DNA of 64,000 bases, taken from Amycolatopsis coloradensis (GTDB taxonomy: Bacteria; Actinomycetota; Actinomycetes; Mycobacteriales; Pseudonocardiaceae). The stretch covers positions 248,001 through 312,000 of the forward strand of contig NZ_MQUQ01000004.1 in NCBI RefSeq assembly GCF_001953865.1, given 5' to 3'. A program made the translations under genes and the position numbers. Position 1 is the first letter of the stretch; each line of letters starts with the position of its first letter. The notes beneath the pieces were generated by a model, which was not told the origin of the DNA, ran no database searches, and saw only the letters and a program-made list of their open reading frames with translations. Shown in pieces: positions 36,248 to 45,289 of the stretch.

Positions 36248-36267
36248 AACGGACGGGGGCGTCCGTT
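36248..36267. promoter_or_regulatory. Palindromic TetR operator
   Basis: AACGGACG-GGGG-CGTCCGTT is a perfect inverted repeat 18 bp upstream of the TetR start and 40 bp upstream of the oxidoreductase start. The AACGGACN4GTCCGTT form is common for this repressor/oxidoreductase pairing. Confidence 0.8.
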
Positions 36268-36307
36268 AGCGTCCGCCTGGCCGAAGATCAACGGACAAGG
36301 AGACGAA

Positions 36308-37264
36308 ATGCGAGCAGTCGAGATCCGGACGTTCGGTGCCCCGGAAGGCCTGGCGGTCATCGACCTCCCCGCCCCCGTTCCCGCCGCGGGCGAGGTACTG
36401 ATCGACGTCGAAGCGATCGGCGTCGGCGGTGTCGACACCGTGATCCGGAGCGGCGCGCTCGCCGGCTTCGGGTTCCGGGAAGGGCATATTCCCGGCAATG
36501 AGGTGGCGGGCACCGTCACCTCGGTCGGTGACGGCGTCGACCCGGCCTTGACCGGGCGGCGCGTCTGGGCGTTCACCGGTGAGAGCGGCGGCTACGTCGA
36601 GCGAACGGCCGCCTCCGCCGAGAAGATCGTGCCTCTTCCCGAAAACCTGTCCACCGCCGACGCGGTGGCCATCGGGACTTCCGGCATGGTGGCCCATTTC
36701 GCCCTCGCCCACGCTCACTTCGCCCCCGGCGAGTCGGTGCTGGTGCGCGGGGCGGCGGGCAGCATCGGGATCATGACGGTGCAACTCGCGGCGGCCGGTG
36801 GCGCGAGCGCCGTGGCGGTCACGACGTCGTCGGCCGAACGCGGTGGCCGCCTGCGCGCACTGGGCGCGACCCACGTACTCGACCGCTCCGGAAACGGCGA
36901 CGGTCCCGCGGAATACGACGTCGTCATCGACGTCGTCGCCGGTGCCGACCTACCGTTCTTCTTCGACAAGCTCGCTCCGAACGGCCGCATGGTGACCGTC
37001 GGTGTGGTCGCGGGCATGCCACCGGTGGACTTCGGTGCGAAGGTAATGGCGTCGTTCCGGAAGTCCCTGTCGTTCGCGGCCTTCAGCGCGGACTCGGTGC
37101 CCGAAGCCGATCGGCGGACGGTGGTGGCGGCGCAGTTCTCCGCCGCGGCCCGCGGCGAACTGCGTGCGGTGGTCCACGAGCTGCTGCCGCTGGAGAAAGC
37201 CGTGCTGGCGCACCGGAAGATGGACGATGGCGAAGTGGTCGGCAGGATCGTGCTGACCCCGTAG
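36308..37264 (+). CDS. NADPH:quinone oxidoreductase (MDR/zeta-crystallin family)
   Basis: A 318-residue MDR-superfamily enzyme: N-terminal GroES-like domain (PAAGEVLIDVEAIGVGGVD, GNEVAGTVTSVGDGVDP) and Rossmann domain with VLVRGAAGSIGIMTVQLA. It lacks the catalytic zinc-ligand Cys set of alcohol dehydrogenases, as expected for quinone reductases. It probably reduces quinones or enones in response to the TetR ligand. An AAGGAGACGAA ribosome site lies just before the ATG. Confidence 0.9.
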   Translation: MRAVEIRTFGAPEGLAVIDLPAPVPAAGEVLIDVEAIGVGGVDTVIRSGALAGFGFREGHIPGNEVAGTVTSVGDGVDPALTGRRVWAFTGESGGYVERTAASAEKIVPLPENLSTADAVAIGTSGMVAHFALAHAHFAPGESVLVRGAAGSIGIMTVQLAAAGGASAVAVTTSSAERGGRLRALGATHVLDRSGNGDGPAEYDVVIDVVAGADLPFFFDKLAPNGRMVTVGVVAGMPPVDFGAKVMASFRKSLSFAAFSADSVPEADRRTVVAAQFSAAARGELRAVVHELLPLEKAVLAHRKMDDGEVVGRIVLTP

Positions 37265-37370
37265 CTTGTCCTTTGTGGAGTGCGGCGTCCGGATCCGATG
37301 AGGACACCGTTTCACCCGGTCAGTGCAACTTTCCCCGTCGCAAGCGGTCTTCGCACTAGGCTGCGCTCTC

Positions 37371-38423
37371 GTGCCTGATCCGATGCCCGGCTTCACCGCG
37401 GTCGACCTGCGGCCGCTCGCCGGCGGTGAGGGCACGAGCGCCTACTGCGTGAACGATGCCGGGATGATCGTGGGCGAGTCGGGTTCGCGGCCGGTGCACT
37501 GGGATCGTGAAGGCCGCCCCACTCCCTTGCCGATCGTCGACGGCTATTCCGGCGGCCGTGCCGTCAGCGGCAACTGCGCGGGCGTCATCGCGGGCACGCT
37601 CTACACCGGCGAAAGCCTCCGGCCCGTGTGCTGGAAACCCGACGGCCGGGTGCACATGCTCGACCTTCCCACCGGCATGCTCTCCGGCACGGCGAGCCGG
37701 GTGAACGAACGCGGGTCGATACTGGGGAACGCGATGCGGCCGGGCTACCGCTGGCGGGCGCTGCGCTGGGAGCCCGGCGGCGAAGCGGTGGAACTCGACA
37801 CCCTGTCCGGCGACGGCGAGACCCAGGGTCACGATCTGAACGGGCTGGACGAGGTCGTCGGCTCCGCCAAGGACGGCACGGGCGCCCGGACCGCGGTGCG
37901 CTGGACCGCTGCGGGGAGGATCTGCAAACTGCCCCCGCCCCGCCGCGCGACAGCCTGCGGTATCACCGATTCCGGCGCCATCCTCGGCGACGGCGTCGTA
38001 TGGGACGGCGACCGGGGAACCACCCTGCTGACCGGCGAACCGGAGTTCACCGCGGGACAGGTCGTCCGGATCACCGGACGCGGTGTCGCCATCGGCTGGG
38101 GCGTGACCCCGGACCGGCGCGGCACCTGCGCGCGATGGGATCGCGACGGACGGCCCACCGTGCTCCGGCCCCTGCCCACGGACGTCGCCAGTACCTGTTT
38201 CGACATCGATGACGCCGGGACGGTCGTCGGCGAGTCCGTGAGCCACGGCAGCGTGCGGCCCGTCGGCTGGGACGCCGACGCGACACCGTTCCCGCTCCCG
38301 TCTCCTCCTGGTCTCAAGGCGATCGTGGCCCAGCACATCAACGCGAGCGGCGCCGTCATCATCGGCTACGGCTTCGCCGCGGACAGCTCCACCTATCGCG
38401 GGATCGCTTGGCACCGCTCGTGA
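37371..38423 (+). CDS. HAF-repeat protein (beta-propeller-like), unknown function
   Basis: A protein of about 350 residues built from repeats containing VNDAGMIVGES, VNERGSILGNA, LNGLDEVVGSA, ITDSGAILGDG, IDDAGTVVGES and INASGAVIIGYG alternating with W-rich strands (VHWDREGRP, LRWEPGGEA). This is the pattern of HAF-repeat extracellular proteins. No clear signal peptide is visible from the GTG at 37371; a GTG at 37323 adds a short hydrophobic leader and could change that. Function is unknown. It is convergent with the ESX-type operon across a terminator hairpin. Confidence 0.72.
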   Translation: MPDPMPGFTAVDLRPLAGGEGTSAYCVNDAGMIVGESGSRPVHWDREGRPTPLPIVDGYSGGRAVSGNCAGVIAGTLYTGESLRPVCWKPDGRVHMLDLPTGMLSGTASRVNERGSILGNAMRPGYRWRALRWEPGGEAVELDTLSGDGETQGHDLNGLDEVVGSAKDGTGARTAVRWTAAGRICKLPPPRRATACGITDSGAILGDGVVWDGDRGTTLLTGEPEFTAGQVVRITGRGVAIGWGVTPDRRGTCARWDRDGRPTVLRPLPTDVASTCFDIDDAGTVVGESVSHGSVRPVGWDADATPFPLPSPPGLKAIVAQHINASGAVIIGYGFAADSSTYRGIAWHRS

Positions 38424-38600
38424 AAACGACGGAGGGTCGCGCGGACCTGAGCTCACACCCAAGTCGCCTACCTCGCGCTCGCGTGTGCTCGGCTGGGCGA
38501 GGTACGGCGACTTCCGTGACGGAACCTCGGCACTGCGGGAGCGAGAGGTAAGGCAAGGGGTGTGGGACCCGGTCCCGCAGCGGGGCCAGCCACAACGGCA

Positions 38601-38655
38601 GTACGTGAAGGCCCCCTTCCTTGCGTCTAGCGCAAGCAAGGGGGCCTTCACATAC
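38601..38655. terminator. Bidirectional terminator of the GTGAAGGCCCCCTT family, copy 1
   Basis: The arms 38601-38625 and 38631-38655 pair over 25 bp with a couple of mismatches around the loop TCTAG. It lies between the convergent HAF-repeat gene and the small ESX-operon gene. The same element, perfect over 28 bp, is at 51426-51486. Confidence 0.85.
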
Positions 38656-38678
38656 TTCAAAGGGCGCCGACCGCGAGG

Positions 38679-39083
38679 TCACTCTCGCCAGCGGTTGTTG
38701 AGGAAGGCATCGTCTTCGTCGTCCGCCGGCGCCGGACGGGAACGGGGAGCACGACGAGGGGTTTCCCGTCCTGGCCGGGCGGACGGCTCCGGGGCGAACG
38801 CCGGAGCGCCATCGTCGAAGCCCGCCGATTCCTCGAACGCCGACGTGTTGCCCGGCTCCGCGTGCGACCGGTCGGTGCTCCAGCCGGACTTCGTCTTGCG
38901 CTCCCCCAGCTCCCGCCGGTGCTCGACGTACCGCTCGGCGGTATGGACCTGTTTGGTCATGAACTCCTGCGCGCTGGCCTTGATCTCCTTTGCACGCTGG
39001 TCCCGCAGGCCCCGGCGCTCCGCCTGCTCGCGGACGAGGCTGTCCAGGGTGGTCCTCATGGTCGAGGTGTCGTCGGCGCTCAT
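38679..39083 (-). CDS. Hypothetical protein at the end of the ESX-type operon
   Basis: A 134-residue protein with a helical charged N-terminal half (LDSLVREQAERRGLRDQRAK, AERYVEHRRELGER) and a disordered Pro/Arg-rich C-terminal half ending DDEDDAFLNNRWRE. The start is the ATG at 39083 with GGGAGAA upstream. It follows the 1008-residue protein by 20 bp in the same direction. It may be a partner or chaperone of that protein; no family is recognised. Confidence 0.65.
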   Translation of the reverse strand: MSADDTSTMRTTLDSLVREQAERRGLRDQRAKEIKASAQEFMTKQVHTAERYVEHRRELGERKTKSGWSTDRSHAEPGNTSAFEESAGFDDGAPAFAPEPSARPGRETPRRAPRSRPAPADDEDDAFLNNRWRE

Positions 39084-39103
39084 ACGTTCTCCCCTGCCCT
39101 GGC

Positions 39104-42100
39104 TCACCGCTTGCGGGTGACCGGCTGTTCCTCATCGTCCAGCAGCGAACCGGTGATCCGGCCGGTGGGTTCGTTGATCTGGTCGAACACCTCGCCCTCG
39201 ATCCGGTACGCGCGGTTGGTCCGCTCCTGGTCGCCGCCACCGGCACCGCCCGCGCCGCCGCCGCCCATGCCACCCATCGGTGGCATCGCGCCACCTGCGA
39301 ACGACTGACCGGCCGGTCCGCCCATCGGGGCGGACGGGGCGCCGGAAGCCACGGGTTGCGGCTGATGCGTCCCACCACCGGTGTGCACGCCTTCGGTCAA
39401 CGACTGGCCGGTCACGGGAGTCGCGGTTTCGAAGGGGGTCGCGATCGCCGAGCCACCGCCTCCACCGCCGATGCCGCCACCGCCACCGGTATTGGTCCCG
39501 CCGGCGCCGAGACCGTCGGGCACCGTTCCGCCGCCACCCTGGAGCGGGGCGGTGAACCGGTGCTCCGGCTGCACGGTCCCGGTGACCGGAGTGAGCGGAT
39601 GCGCTGCCTTGTCCGTGCGGGGATTGTCCTCGCCGAGGGTGTACGTGGTCGGTTTCCCGGTGCCGTCGTCGACGGTGACCGTCGTCGGGCCGTTCGGACC
39701 GTCGGGACGTTCGGCGGTGATCTTCAGATCGCCGTCCTGGATGTGGATCTTGCCGTCGGGACCGGGGCGGTGGACACCGTCCTTGCCCGGCTGGCCGTCC
39801 TCCGTCCCCGGAGTGGAGCCCAGCTTGGACTCGTCGCCATCGCCGGTCCAGTCGAGCTTGAAGTCCTTGACCGGTCCGGAACCATCGCCGACCTTGATGC
39901 CCATCTCGCCGTCTTTGTCCGGCTCGGTCATCTCGAAGGTCGTGTCACCCTGTTTGACCTTGAGGGTTTCGCGCTCGCCGTCCTCGGCCTTGTCGCCGTC
40001 CTCGCCGGGCTTGTCGCCGACCAGCTTGTCGTCGTCCTCGCCGGGCTTGTCGTCGCCCAGCTTGTCCAGCGCTTCGGAGGCTTTCTTCTTCGCGTCTTCG
40101 GCGGCCTTTTCGGCTTCGTCCTTCGCCTCGTCATCCTTACCGCCGAGAGGGGCGTCGCCCAGCTTGTCCAACGCTTCCGACGCCTGCTTCTTCGCGTCTT
40201 CGGTGGCTCGCTCGGCCGCTGCCTTGGCCTCGTTGGCGGCTTCCGTGCCACCGCCGCCGATACCGCCACCGGTACCTCCGCCAGTGCCGGAGCCCGAACC
40301 GCCGCCGACGTCTCCGCCGGGAACGTCACCCATCTTGTTCAGCGCTTCCGACGCCTGCTTCTTCGCGTTTTCGGCAGCCGCGGCGGCTTGTTTCTTCGCC
40401 TCTTCGGCGGCCGCTCGCTGCTCGTCACCGGACGACGACGAGCCCGAGGGCGACGTTCCGTCCTTGCTCGCGTCCGGCCCGGAGCCCGAACCGCCCGACG
40501 CTCCCCCACCGGAGCCACCTTCGGGAATGGAGATGTCCGGGACCGGCGGGGGCTTGGGCTGGCCACCACCCGAACCCGAACCGCCACCGGCACCCGAGCC
40601 GCCGGTGGAGCCTGAGCCGCCACCCGCACCGTCGCCGGGTCCACCACCCGGACCGCCGCCGGAGCCGCCCTCGGGGATCGAGATGTCCGGAATCGGCGGG
40701 GGCTTGGGCTGACCACCACCCGAACCCGAACCGCCCGAACCAGAGCCACCCGAACCCGGACCGCCTCCGGATCCACCGGTGCCGGAACCATCCGGACCGC
40801 CGCCGGAACCGCCGGAGCCGTTGCCGGAACCGCCCGGGCCACCGCCGTAGTTCCCCTGGCCACCACCGTCACCCGAGCCGCCGCCCGCGCCGGAGCCTGG
40901 GTCGCCGCCCGGGCCTCCACCGGTACCGCCACCGGCGCCACCGCCCGGTCCGCCCGCGCCGCCCTTGTCCGCGCCGTCGAACTCGTTCTTGACCTTGCCC
41001 ATCATCTTGTCGAGTTCGTCGTAGGCCTGGTCGACGAACTCCTTGGTGTCCTTGCAGCTCTTGGCGAACTTCTCGTAGATGCCGTCCCACATCTCCGGGA
41101 TGAACTGCCGCTGCACCCACTGCTTGGCGAGGTTCTGGCCCGCCTTCTTGAACTCGTCGTCGTCGCAGCAGCCGTCGTTGTTGAGACTCTGGACCAGGTT
41201 GGAGCCGAAGTTGGCGTCCATCCAGCCCGCGATGGCGCCGAGGTCCTCTTTGCCGCTCTTCTCGCCACTGGCGATGGCGATGACCTTCTGCGCCATCGGG
41301 AAGTCGGCGCGGCCGACGATCTCCTTGTACAGATCGATGACCTCGTCGGCCTTGCCCTTGCACAGTTTGAACACCGCGGCGCTGGTGCTCAGCGTCGCTT
41401 CACTCGCGTTGTTCAGCGTCTCCGCGAGTTTTTTGGCCTTGGGCAGGATCTTCTCGTTGTAGTTGTCCGACGAGGCGTCCGCGGCCTTACCGGTCCAGGT
41501 CCCGTAGAGGCCGTTCAGTTCGGTGCCGGTTTCCTGGATGGTCCTGTCGACGGTCTTCGAGCCGGTCTTGAAATGAGCGGCGTCGTCGACGAAGTTCTTG
41601 AAGCTGATGCCGCGCTGCTCGTCGAAGGGCTTCTTGATGTCGTTCTCGAAATCGAGCGCGCGCGTGGTCCCGCGGCAGTCCTCCGGGAGCTTTGCCAGCA
41701 GGGAGCCGAAGGTCTGGAAGACCTTGAGCGCGGGTGCGGCGGCGTCGAAGATCTCGTCCGACGTCTTGGTCCCGGCGCCCTCCGCGGTGGGCTCCTTCGT
41801 GCCGTCGAGCTTCTTGTTGCCCTCGTCGACGGCCTTCTTCTCTTGCTTCGTGTTGTAGCTGGCCTGATCGCCGGCGGCCTTCGCGCCGCCGTAGACCTTC
41901 TTGGTGTCGTCGTCGTAGGGCATGAACGGCAAGGCGTTGAAGGTCTCCGCGTATTTCGCGGCTTCCTTGCGCTTCTGCTTGATCTCCTCCGGCTCCTGGT
42001 CCGCCGTCCAAGGCGGCGGCGCCGGATGCGTCTTGATCCACGAGCCGATGAGCGACGTCTTGTTCTCGGGCGGCACGCTCGGATCGTCGAGGACGGCCTT

Positions 42101-42130
42101 GACGTCGGTCCAGGTGAGTTCGTCGGCCAC
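39104..42130 (-). CDS. Large ESX/type VII-type protein with Gly-rich and helical repeats
   Basis: A 1008-residue protein (GTG start overlapping the WXG-like stop as TAGTG). Residues 1-385 are helical with a WXG-like stretch LNGLYGTWTGKAADASSDNY. About 388-580 is low-complexity Gly/Ser/Pro, with the segment PKPPPIPDISIPEGGSGGG occurring twice. About 580-700 carries three copies of a helical unit KKQASEALDKLGD. About 720-880 is acidic and beta-rich (VKQGDTTFEMTEPDKDGEMG). The C-terminus is Gly/Pro-rich. No signal peptide is present, as for type VII substrates. Its operon neighbours are a WXG100-like protein, an ACP and a fatty acyl-AMP ligase, suggesting a secreted surface or toxin-like protein linked to acyl modification (inference). 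Confidence 0.75.
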   Translation of the reverse strand: MADELTWTDVKAVLDDPSVPPENKTSLIGSWIKTHPAPPPWTADQEPEEIKQKRKEAAKYAETFNALPFMPYDDDTKKVYGGAKAAGDQASYNTKQEKKAVDEGNKKLDGTKEPTAEGAGTKTSDEIFDAAAPALKVFQTFGSLLAKLPEDCRGTTRALDFENDIKKPFDEQRGISFKNFVDDAAHFKTGSKTVDRTIQETGTELNGLYGTWTGKAADASSDNYNEKILPKAKKLAETLNNASEATLSTSAAVFKLCKGKADEVIDLYKEIVGRADFPMAQKVIAIASGEKSGKEDLGAIAGWMDANFGSNLVQSLNNDGCCDDDEFKKAGQNLAKQWVQRQFIPEMWDGIYEKFAKSCKDTKEFVDQAYDELDKMMGKVKNEFDGADKGGAGGPGGGAGGGTGGGPGGDPGSGAGGGSGDGGGQGNYGGGPGGSGNGSGGSGGGPDGSGTGGSGGGPGSGGSGSGGSGSGGGQPKPPPIPDISIPEGGSGGGPGGGPGDGAGGGSGSTGGSGAGGGSGSGGGQPKPPPVPDISIPEGGSGGGASGGSGSGPDASKDGTSPSGSSSSGDEQRAAAEEAKKQAAAAAENAKKQASEALNKMGDVPGGDVGGGSGSGTGGGTGGGIGGGGTEAANEAKAAAERATEDAKKQASEALDKLGDAPLGGKDDEAKDEAEKAAEDAKKKASEALDKLGDDKPGEDDDKLVGDKPGEDGDKAEDGERETLKVKQGDTTFEMTEPDKDGEMGIKVGDGSGPVKDFKLDWTGDGDESKLGSTPGTEDGQPGKDGVHRPGPDGKIHIQDGDLKITAERPDGPNGPTTVTVDDGTGKPTTYTLGEDNPRTDKAAHPLTPVTGTVQPEHRFTAPLQGGGGTVPDGLGAGGTNTGGGGGIGGGGGGSAIATPFETATPVTGQSLTEGVHTGGGTHQPQPVASGAPSAPMGGPAGQSFAGGAMPPMGGMGGGGAGGAGGGDQERTNRAYRIEGEVFDQINEPTGRITGSLLDDEEQPVTRKR

Positions 42131-42441
42131 TAGCGCATCCCCGTCTTGGTGATCTTGTCCTTCTGCTCGTCCTCGTTGACGCCGTAGGTGGTGCCCGCCG
42201 TGCCGAGGTTCGTCCCGAACGCGCCGAGAGTGGTGCTGTAGCCCTGGACCGAGGCCCACAGCGCCGTCACTCCGGCGGTGTACTTCGCCGCGTGGGCGCC
42301 GTGCGCCTGCCCGAAACCGGCCGCGTTCACCGGTGTGCTCGACAGATCCGGGTTGTCGTCCAGCAACCGTTCCGTCAGCTTTCCGACGTTCTTCGACGCC
42401 GATGAAAGCGCGTCGGTCGCCGCGGTGAAGCCCCCGCTCAT
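42130..42441 (-). CDS. WXG100-like ESX protein
   Basis: A 103-residue helical protein with no signal peptide: MSGGFTAATDALSSASKNVG, then the central turn AAKYTAGVTALWASVQGY. It resembles small ESX-associated (EspC/DUF2580-like) proteins more than strict WXG100, since Trp-X-Gly itself is not present. It is upstream of, and coupled to, the 1008-residue protein, and the two may be cosecreted. Confidence 0.7.
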   Translation of the reverse strand: MSGGFTAATDALSSASKNVGKLTERLLDDNPDLSSTPVNAAGFGQAHGAHAAKYTAGVTALWASVQGYSTTLGAFGTNLGTAGTTYGVNEDEQKDKITKTGMR

Positions 42442-42446
42442 TCTTT

Positions 42447-42710
42447 TCAGCGCCTTTCGTCGGATCCTTCGGCCTTACCGCCGAGTGCCTCGCCGAGCAC
42501 GTCGGCCACCGACCCGATGTCGGTGAACCGGTCCAGCCGGTCAAGGTCAATTCTCACGTCGTGGTAGATCTCCAGCGCGGACAGGAGTTTTATCCGTCCC
42601 TTGGAGTCGATACCCAGCTCTTCGAGCGGTGCGTCGAACTCGATTTCGGCGGGATCAAGCCGAAAAGTCTCGCTGACGACCTTCACGACCTCCGCGCGGT
42701 GATCACCCAC
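42447..42710 (-). CDS. Acyl carrier protein
   Basis: An 87-residue protein from the GTG at 42710. The helix II motif EELGIDSKGRIKLLSALE carries the phosphopantetheine Ser; Lys follows where Leu or Ile is usual, and the rest (DAPLEELGIDS, IGSVADVLGEAL) fits a stand-alone ACP. Its start overlaps the acyl-AMP ligase stop, so the two are coupled, and it is the obvious acceptor of the acyl group activated by that ligase. It is followed by the WXG-like gene 5 bp later. Confidence 0.88.
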   Translation of the reverse strand: MGDHRAEVVKVVSETFRLDPAEIEFDAPLEELGIDSKGRIKLLSALEIYHDVRIDLDRLDRFTDIGSVADVLGEALGGKAEGSDERR

Positions 42711-44352
42711 GGCGCCGACTATAACGCGCCTTCGCGGCCGTCCGCGCGACCTTGCCACTGGAAGTGCGCGGAAGGTCACCGGAGGGAACCAGATGGACAG
42801 ATCGCAACGTCAGATCATGTTCGCGTGACACCGCGCGTAATACCATCCTGGTGACTTCTTTGACATCGGCTTCGGCGTTCTTTGTCCATTCGGCCACTAA
42901 CATCGCCCCTTCTCCCTCGTCGTCCGTCACACCGAAAGCGGCGACGCGGTCGCGGCGGATCGCCGGATGCGCTTCACCCGCCACCGCTTCGATGTCCTGC
43001 GGGTGGAAGTTGCGGCCGTCGATGACGATGAGGTCCTTGAGCCTGCCGGTGATGTAGAGGTCACCGCGGTGGAACACGCCGAGGTCACCGGTGCGCAGCC
43101 AGCCGCCGGCACCGTCGAGTTCGCCTCCGAAGGCGGTGGCGTCGCCACGGCCCCAGTAGCCCGCCGCGACGTTCGGGCCGTGGATCCAGATCTCCCCGAC
43201 CAGGCCGTCGGGCTGTGCCACCCCGGCACGGACGATCCGCACCCGCTGGCCGAGGGGACGGCCGACCGACACGAGTCCCTGGCCGTCCGGCACCTCGACC
43301 GCCCGGCCCTGCGCGAGGGCTTCCCGGTCGAACACCGCGCCGCGCGGTCCTTCCTCGCCCGCGCTCGCCACGTACACGGTGGCCTCGGCAAGGCCGTAGG
43401 ACGGGCGGTGGGCCTCCGGCCGGAATCCGTGCGGGCCGAAGACCGCCTGGAACCGCGCGACCGTGCGCGGCTGTACCGGTTCGGCTCCGTTGAGCGCGAT
43501 ACGGACGTCGGAGAGGTCAAGGTCGTCTCCGGCCTCCCCCGCGGCGTCGGCGGCCAGGTCGAACGCGAAGTTCGGCGCGGCGGTGAACACGGCGGGGTGA
43601 TCCGCCAGCTGACGCAGCCACCTCGCGGGCCGGTGCACGAACTCGGCGGGTGACATGAACACCGACCGCGCGCCCGCGAAGACCGGCAGGCACAGGAGCT
43701 GGATCAGGCCCATGTCGTGGAAGAACGGGATCCAGCCCGCACAGGTCGTCCCCTCGTCGACCGCGTAGGCCTGGCTCGCCTGCCAGCAGGCCGCGGCGAC
43801 CGCCCGGTGCGGGATCACGGCACCGGCGGGTTCCCGCGTCGACCCGGAGGTGTATTGCAGATAAGCGGGACTCTCCGGTGTGACCGGGAGCGGATCGACG
43901 CCCGGCCCGGCAAGTTCGTCGACCAGGACCAGCTGGTCGGGTGTCCCGGCCTCGCGCGTTTTCGCGGCGGCGGCCGAGGACGTCAGCCAGACGCGTGCAC
44001 CGCAGTCCGCCAGCACACCGGCGAGCCTGCCTCGCTGGGAAGGGCTGCCGGGCGCCATCAACGGCACGGCCACCAGACCGGCGGCGAGTGCGCCGAAGAA
44101 CGCGAGAGGGTAGTTGAGGTCCTGTCCGGTGAGCACGGCGACGCGATCACCCGGCCGCGTGATCGGGCCCAGTGCCCCCGCGACCTGCCGCGTCCGGGAG
44201 ACGAACTCCGCCCAGGTGACCGTGTTGTCGACGCCGGCACCGTGATCCTGATGCGTGAACAGCGGCCGCGGGTCGGTTTGGCGAGCGAACAACCGCTCGA
44301 CGATCGAGGTGCGCAGCACCTGCTCCGGAACATCCACCGGCGACGCGGTCAT
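42703..44352 (-). CDS. Fatty acyl-AMP ligase (FAAL-type)
   Basis: A 549-residue adenylate-forming enzyme from the ATG at 44352. It has the AMP-binding motif LQYTSGSTREPAGAVIPHRA, the FAAL-typical IPFFHDMGLIQ, the A5-like SYGLAEATVYV, GWLRTGDLG and LKDLIVIDGRNFHPQDIEA. These are hallmarks of FadD32-like FAAL enzymes that load fatty acids on ACP rather than CoA. It is coupled to an ACP gene. Being in an operon with ESX proteins is unusual and hints at acylation of a secreted product or protein. Confidence 0.92.
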   Translation of the reverse strand: MTASPVDVPEQVLRTSIVERLFARQTDPRPLFTHQDHGAGVDNTVTWAEFVSRTRQVAGALGPITRPGDRVAVLTGQDLNYPLAFFGALAAGLVAVPLMAPGSPSQRGRLAGVLADCGARVWLTSSAAAAKTREAGTPDQLVLVDELAGPGVDPLPVTPESPAYLQYTSGSTREPAGAVIPHRAVAAACWQASQAYAVDEGTTCAGWIPFFHDMGLIQLLCLPVFAGARSVFMSPAEFVHRPARWLRQLADHPAVFTAAPNFAFDLAADAAGEAGDDLDLSDVRIALNGAEPVQPRTVARFQAVFGPHGFRPEAHRPSYGLAEATVYVASAGEEGPRGAVFDREALAQGRAVEVPDGQGLVSVGRPLGQRVRIVRAGVAQPDGLVGEIWIHGPNVAAGYWGRGDATAFGGELDGAGGWLRTGDLGVFHRGDLYITGRLKDLIVIDGRNFHPQDIEAVAGEAHPAIRRDRVAAFGVTDDEGEGAMLVAEWTKNAEADVKEVTRMVLRAVSREHDLTLRSVHLVPSGDLPRTSSGKVARTAAKARYSRRRG

Positions 44353-44409
44353 GTCCGGCAACCTACTGGAACCGCCGAGCGGGCGCCTACCGCCCTGGGA
44401 GCCGCAGGT

Positions 44410-44460
44410 CCGTGAAGGACTCCTTGAGAGACTCTGGGCCCCTAAGGGAGTCCTTCACGG
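44410..44460 (-). terminator. Terminator hairpin after the DUF6801 gene
   Basis: CCGTGAAGGACTCC (44410-44423) pairs with GGAGTCCTTCACGG (44447-44460). It lies 18 bp beyond the DUF6801 stop and upstream of the acyl-AMP ligase start, so it separates the two minus-strand units. Confidence 0.8.
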
Positions 44461-44478
44461 AACCGAGCCGGACTTGGG

Positions 44479-45111
44479 TCAGTTCACCGTCACGGTCGCG
44501 AGCGCGGCGTCCTGGCCGGGATTCATCCCGCACGGCAGGTCGAACGTGCCGAGATCCGTCGGCGTTCCGTCCGCGCGCTTCGGCGTGACCTTCCCGGTGA
44601 AGCCGCCGCCGACGGCGAAGGCGACCGAGCCGGGCTTCTTCACGGTGAGACCGGGGATCGGGCCGGTGATGACGATCGCCAGCGGGCCGTCCTGCGGTAC
44701 GGCGGTGGCAGGGAAACCGAGGCCGTTGAGCGTGACGCCGAGTTCGGTGCCGTTGTAGTCGACGTCGACGTTCGCCGACGCGGTGCCCTCGATCGTCGCG
44801 GCGCCGATCAGATTCAGTGCGGTGACGGTGTCGCCGTCGAGGGAGACGTTCACGGAGAAGCCGGTGACGTCGATCGGGGAACCGGCGCTCACCGCTTCCG
44901 GAAAGGTCGCGGTCACCGTCGCGGCGACCTGCTGCGCTCCGATGAGCGGCATTTCGCAGGTGAAAGTCAGGTTCTTGGTCACCGGCCCGGCAAGGGGAAC
45001 GGCACTGGCGGAGGCGACACCGGCGGCCGCGGGCAAAGTCACGACGGTTCCGGCGAAAACGAGTGCGGCGGCGAGCCTGGCAAGGGGTCTCAAAGGCGAA
45101 ACGCGCGTCAT
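44479..45111 (-). CDS. Secreted DUF6801-type protein
   Basis: From the ATG at 45111 (GGAGGATTCC upstream) it has 210 residues: a signal peptide (LARLAAALVFAGTVVTLPAA), then a mature beta-rich domain with two conserved Cys (LTFTCEMPLIGAQQVAATVT and FDLPCGMNPGQ). The segment TCEMPLIGAQ matches what I recall of the DUF6801 family of actinobacterial secreted proteins, function unknown. It is monocistronic with its own terminator. Confidence 0.72.
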   Translation of the reverse strand: MTRVSPLRPLARLAAALVFAGTVVTLPAAAGVASASAVPLAGPVTKNLTFTCEMPLIGAQQVAATVTATFPEAVSAGSPIDVTGFSVNVSLDGDTVTALNLIGAATIEGTASANVDVDYNGTELGVTLNGLGFPATAVPQDGPLAIVITGPIPGLTVKKPGSVAFAVGGGFTGKVTPKRADGTPTDLGTFDLPCGMNPGQDAALATVTVN

Positions 45112-45289
45112 GGAATCCTCCGGGGAAATCAGGGAAAAGGAACGGCGAAAGCCGGGAATTCGGTTCTCCGTGAACATTACGACGTCGTGAACCGGCCAAC
45201 AACACGCCACCGTTCTCGGATCGATTCAGGCGGCAGGCCCCCGATTCTTTTTGTCATTCGGCGACGATTCCCCGGTCGAACTCTTCGCC

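Noticed and set aside
40340..40970. CRISPR-like or satellite repeat in the Gly-rich segment of the ESX protein gene
   Set aside because: The repeats are short codon-level repeats of Gly/Ser/Pro within one reading frame, not spacer-separated direct repeats.
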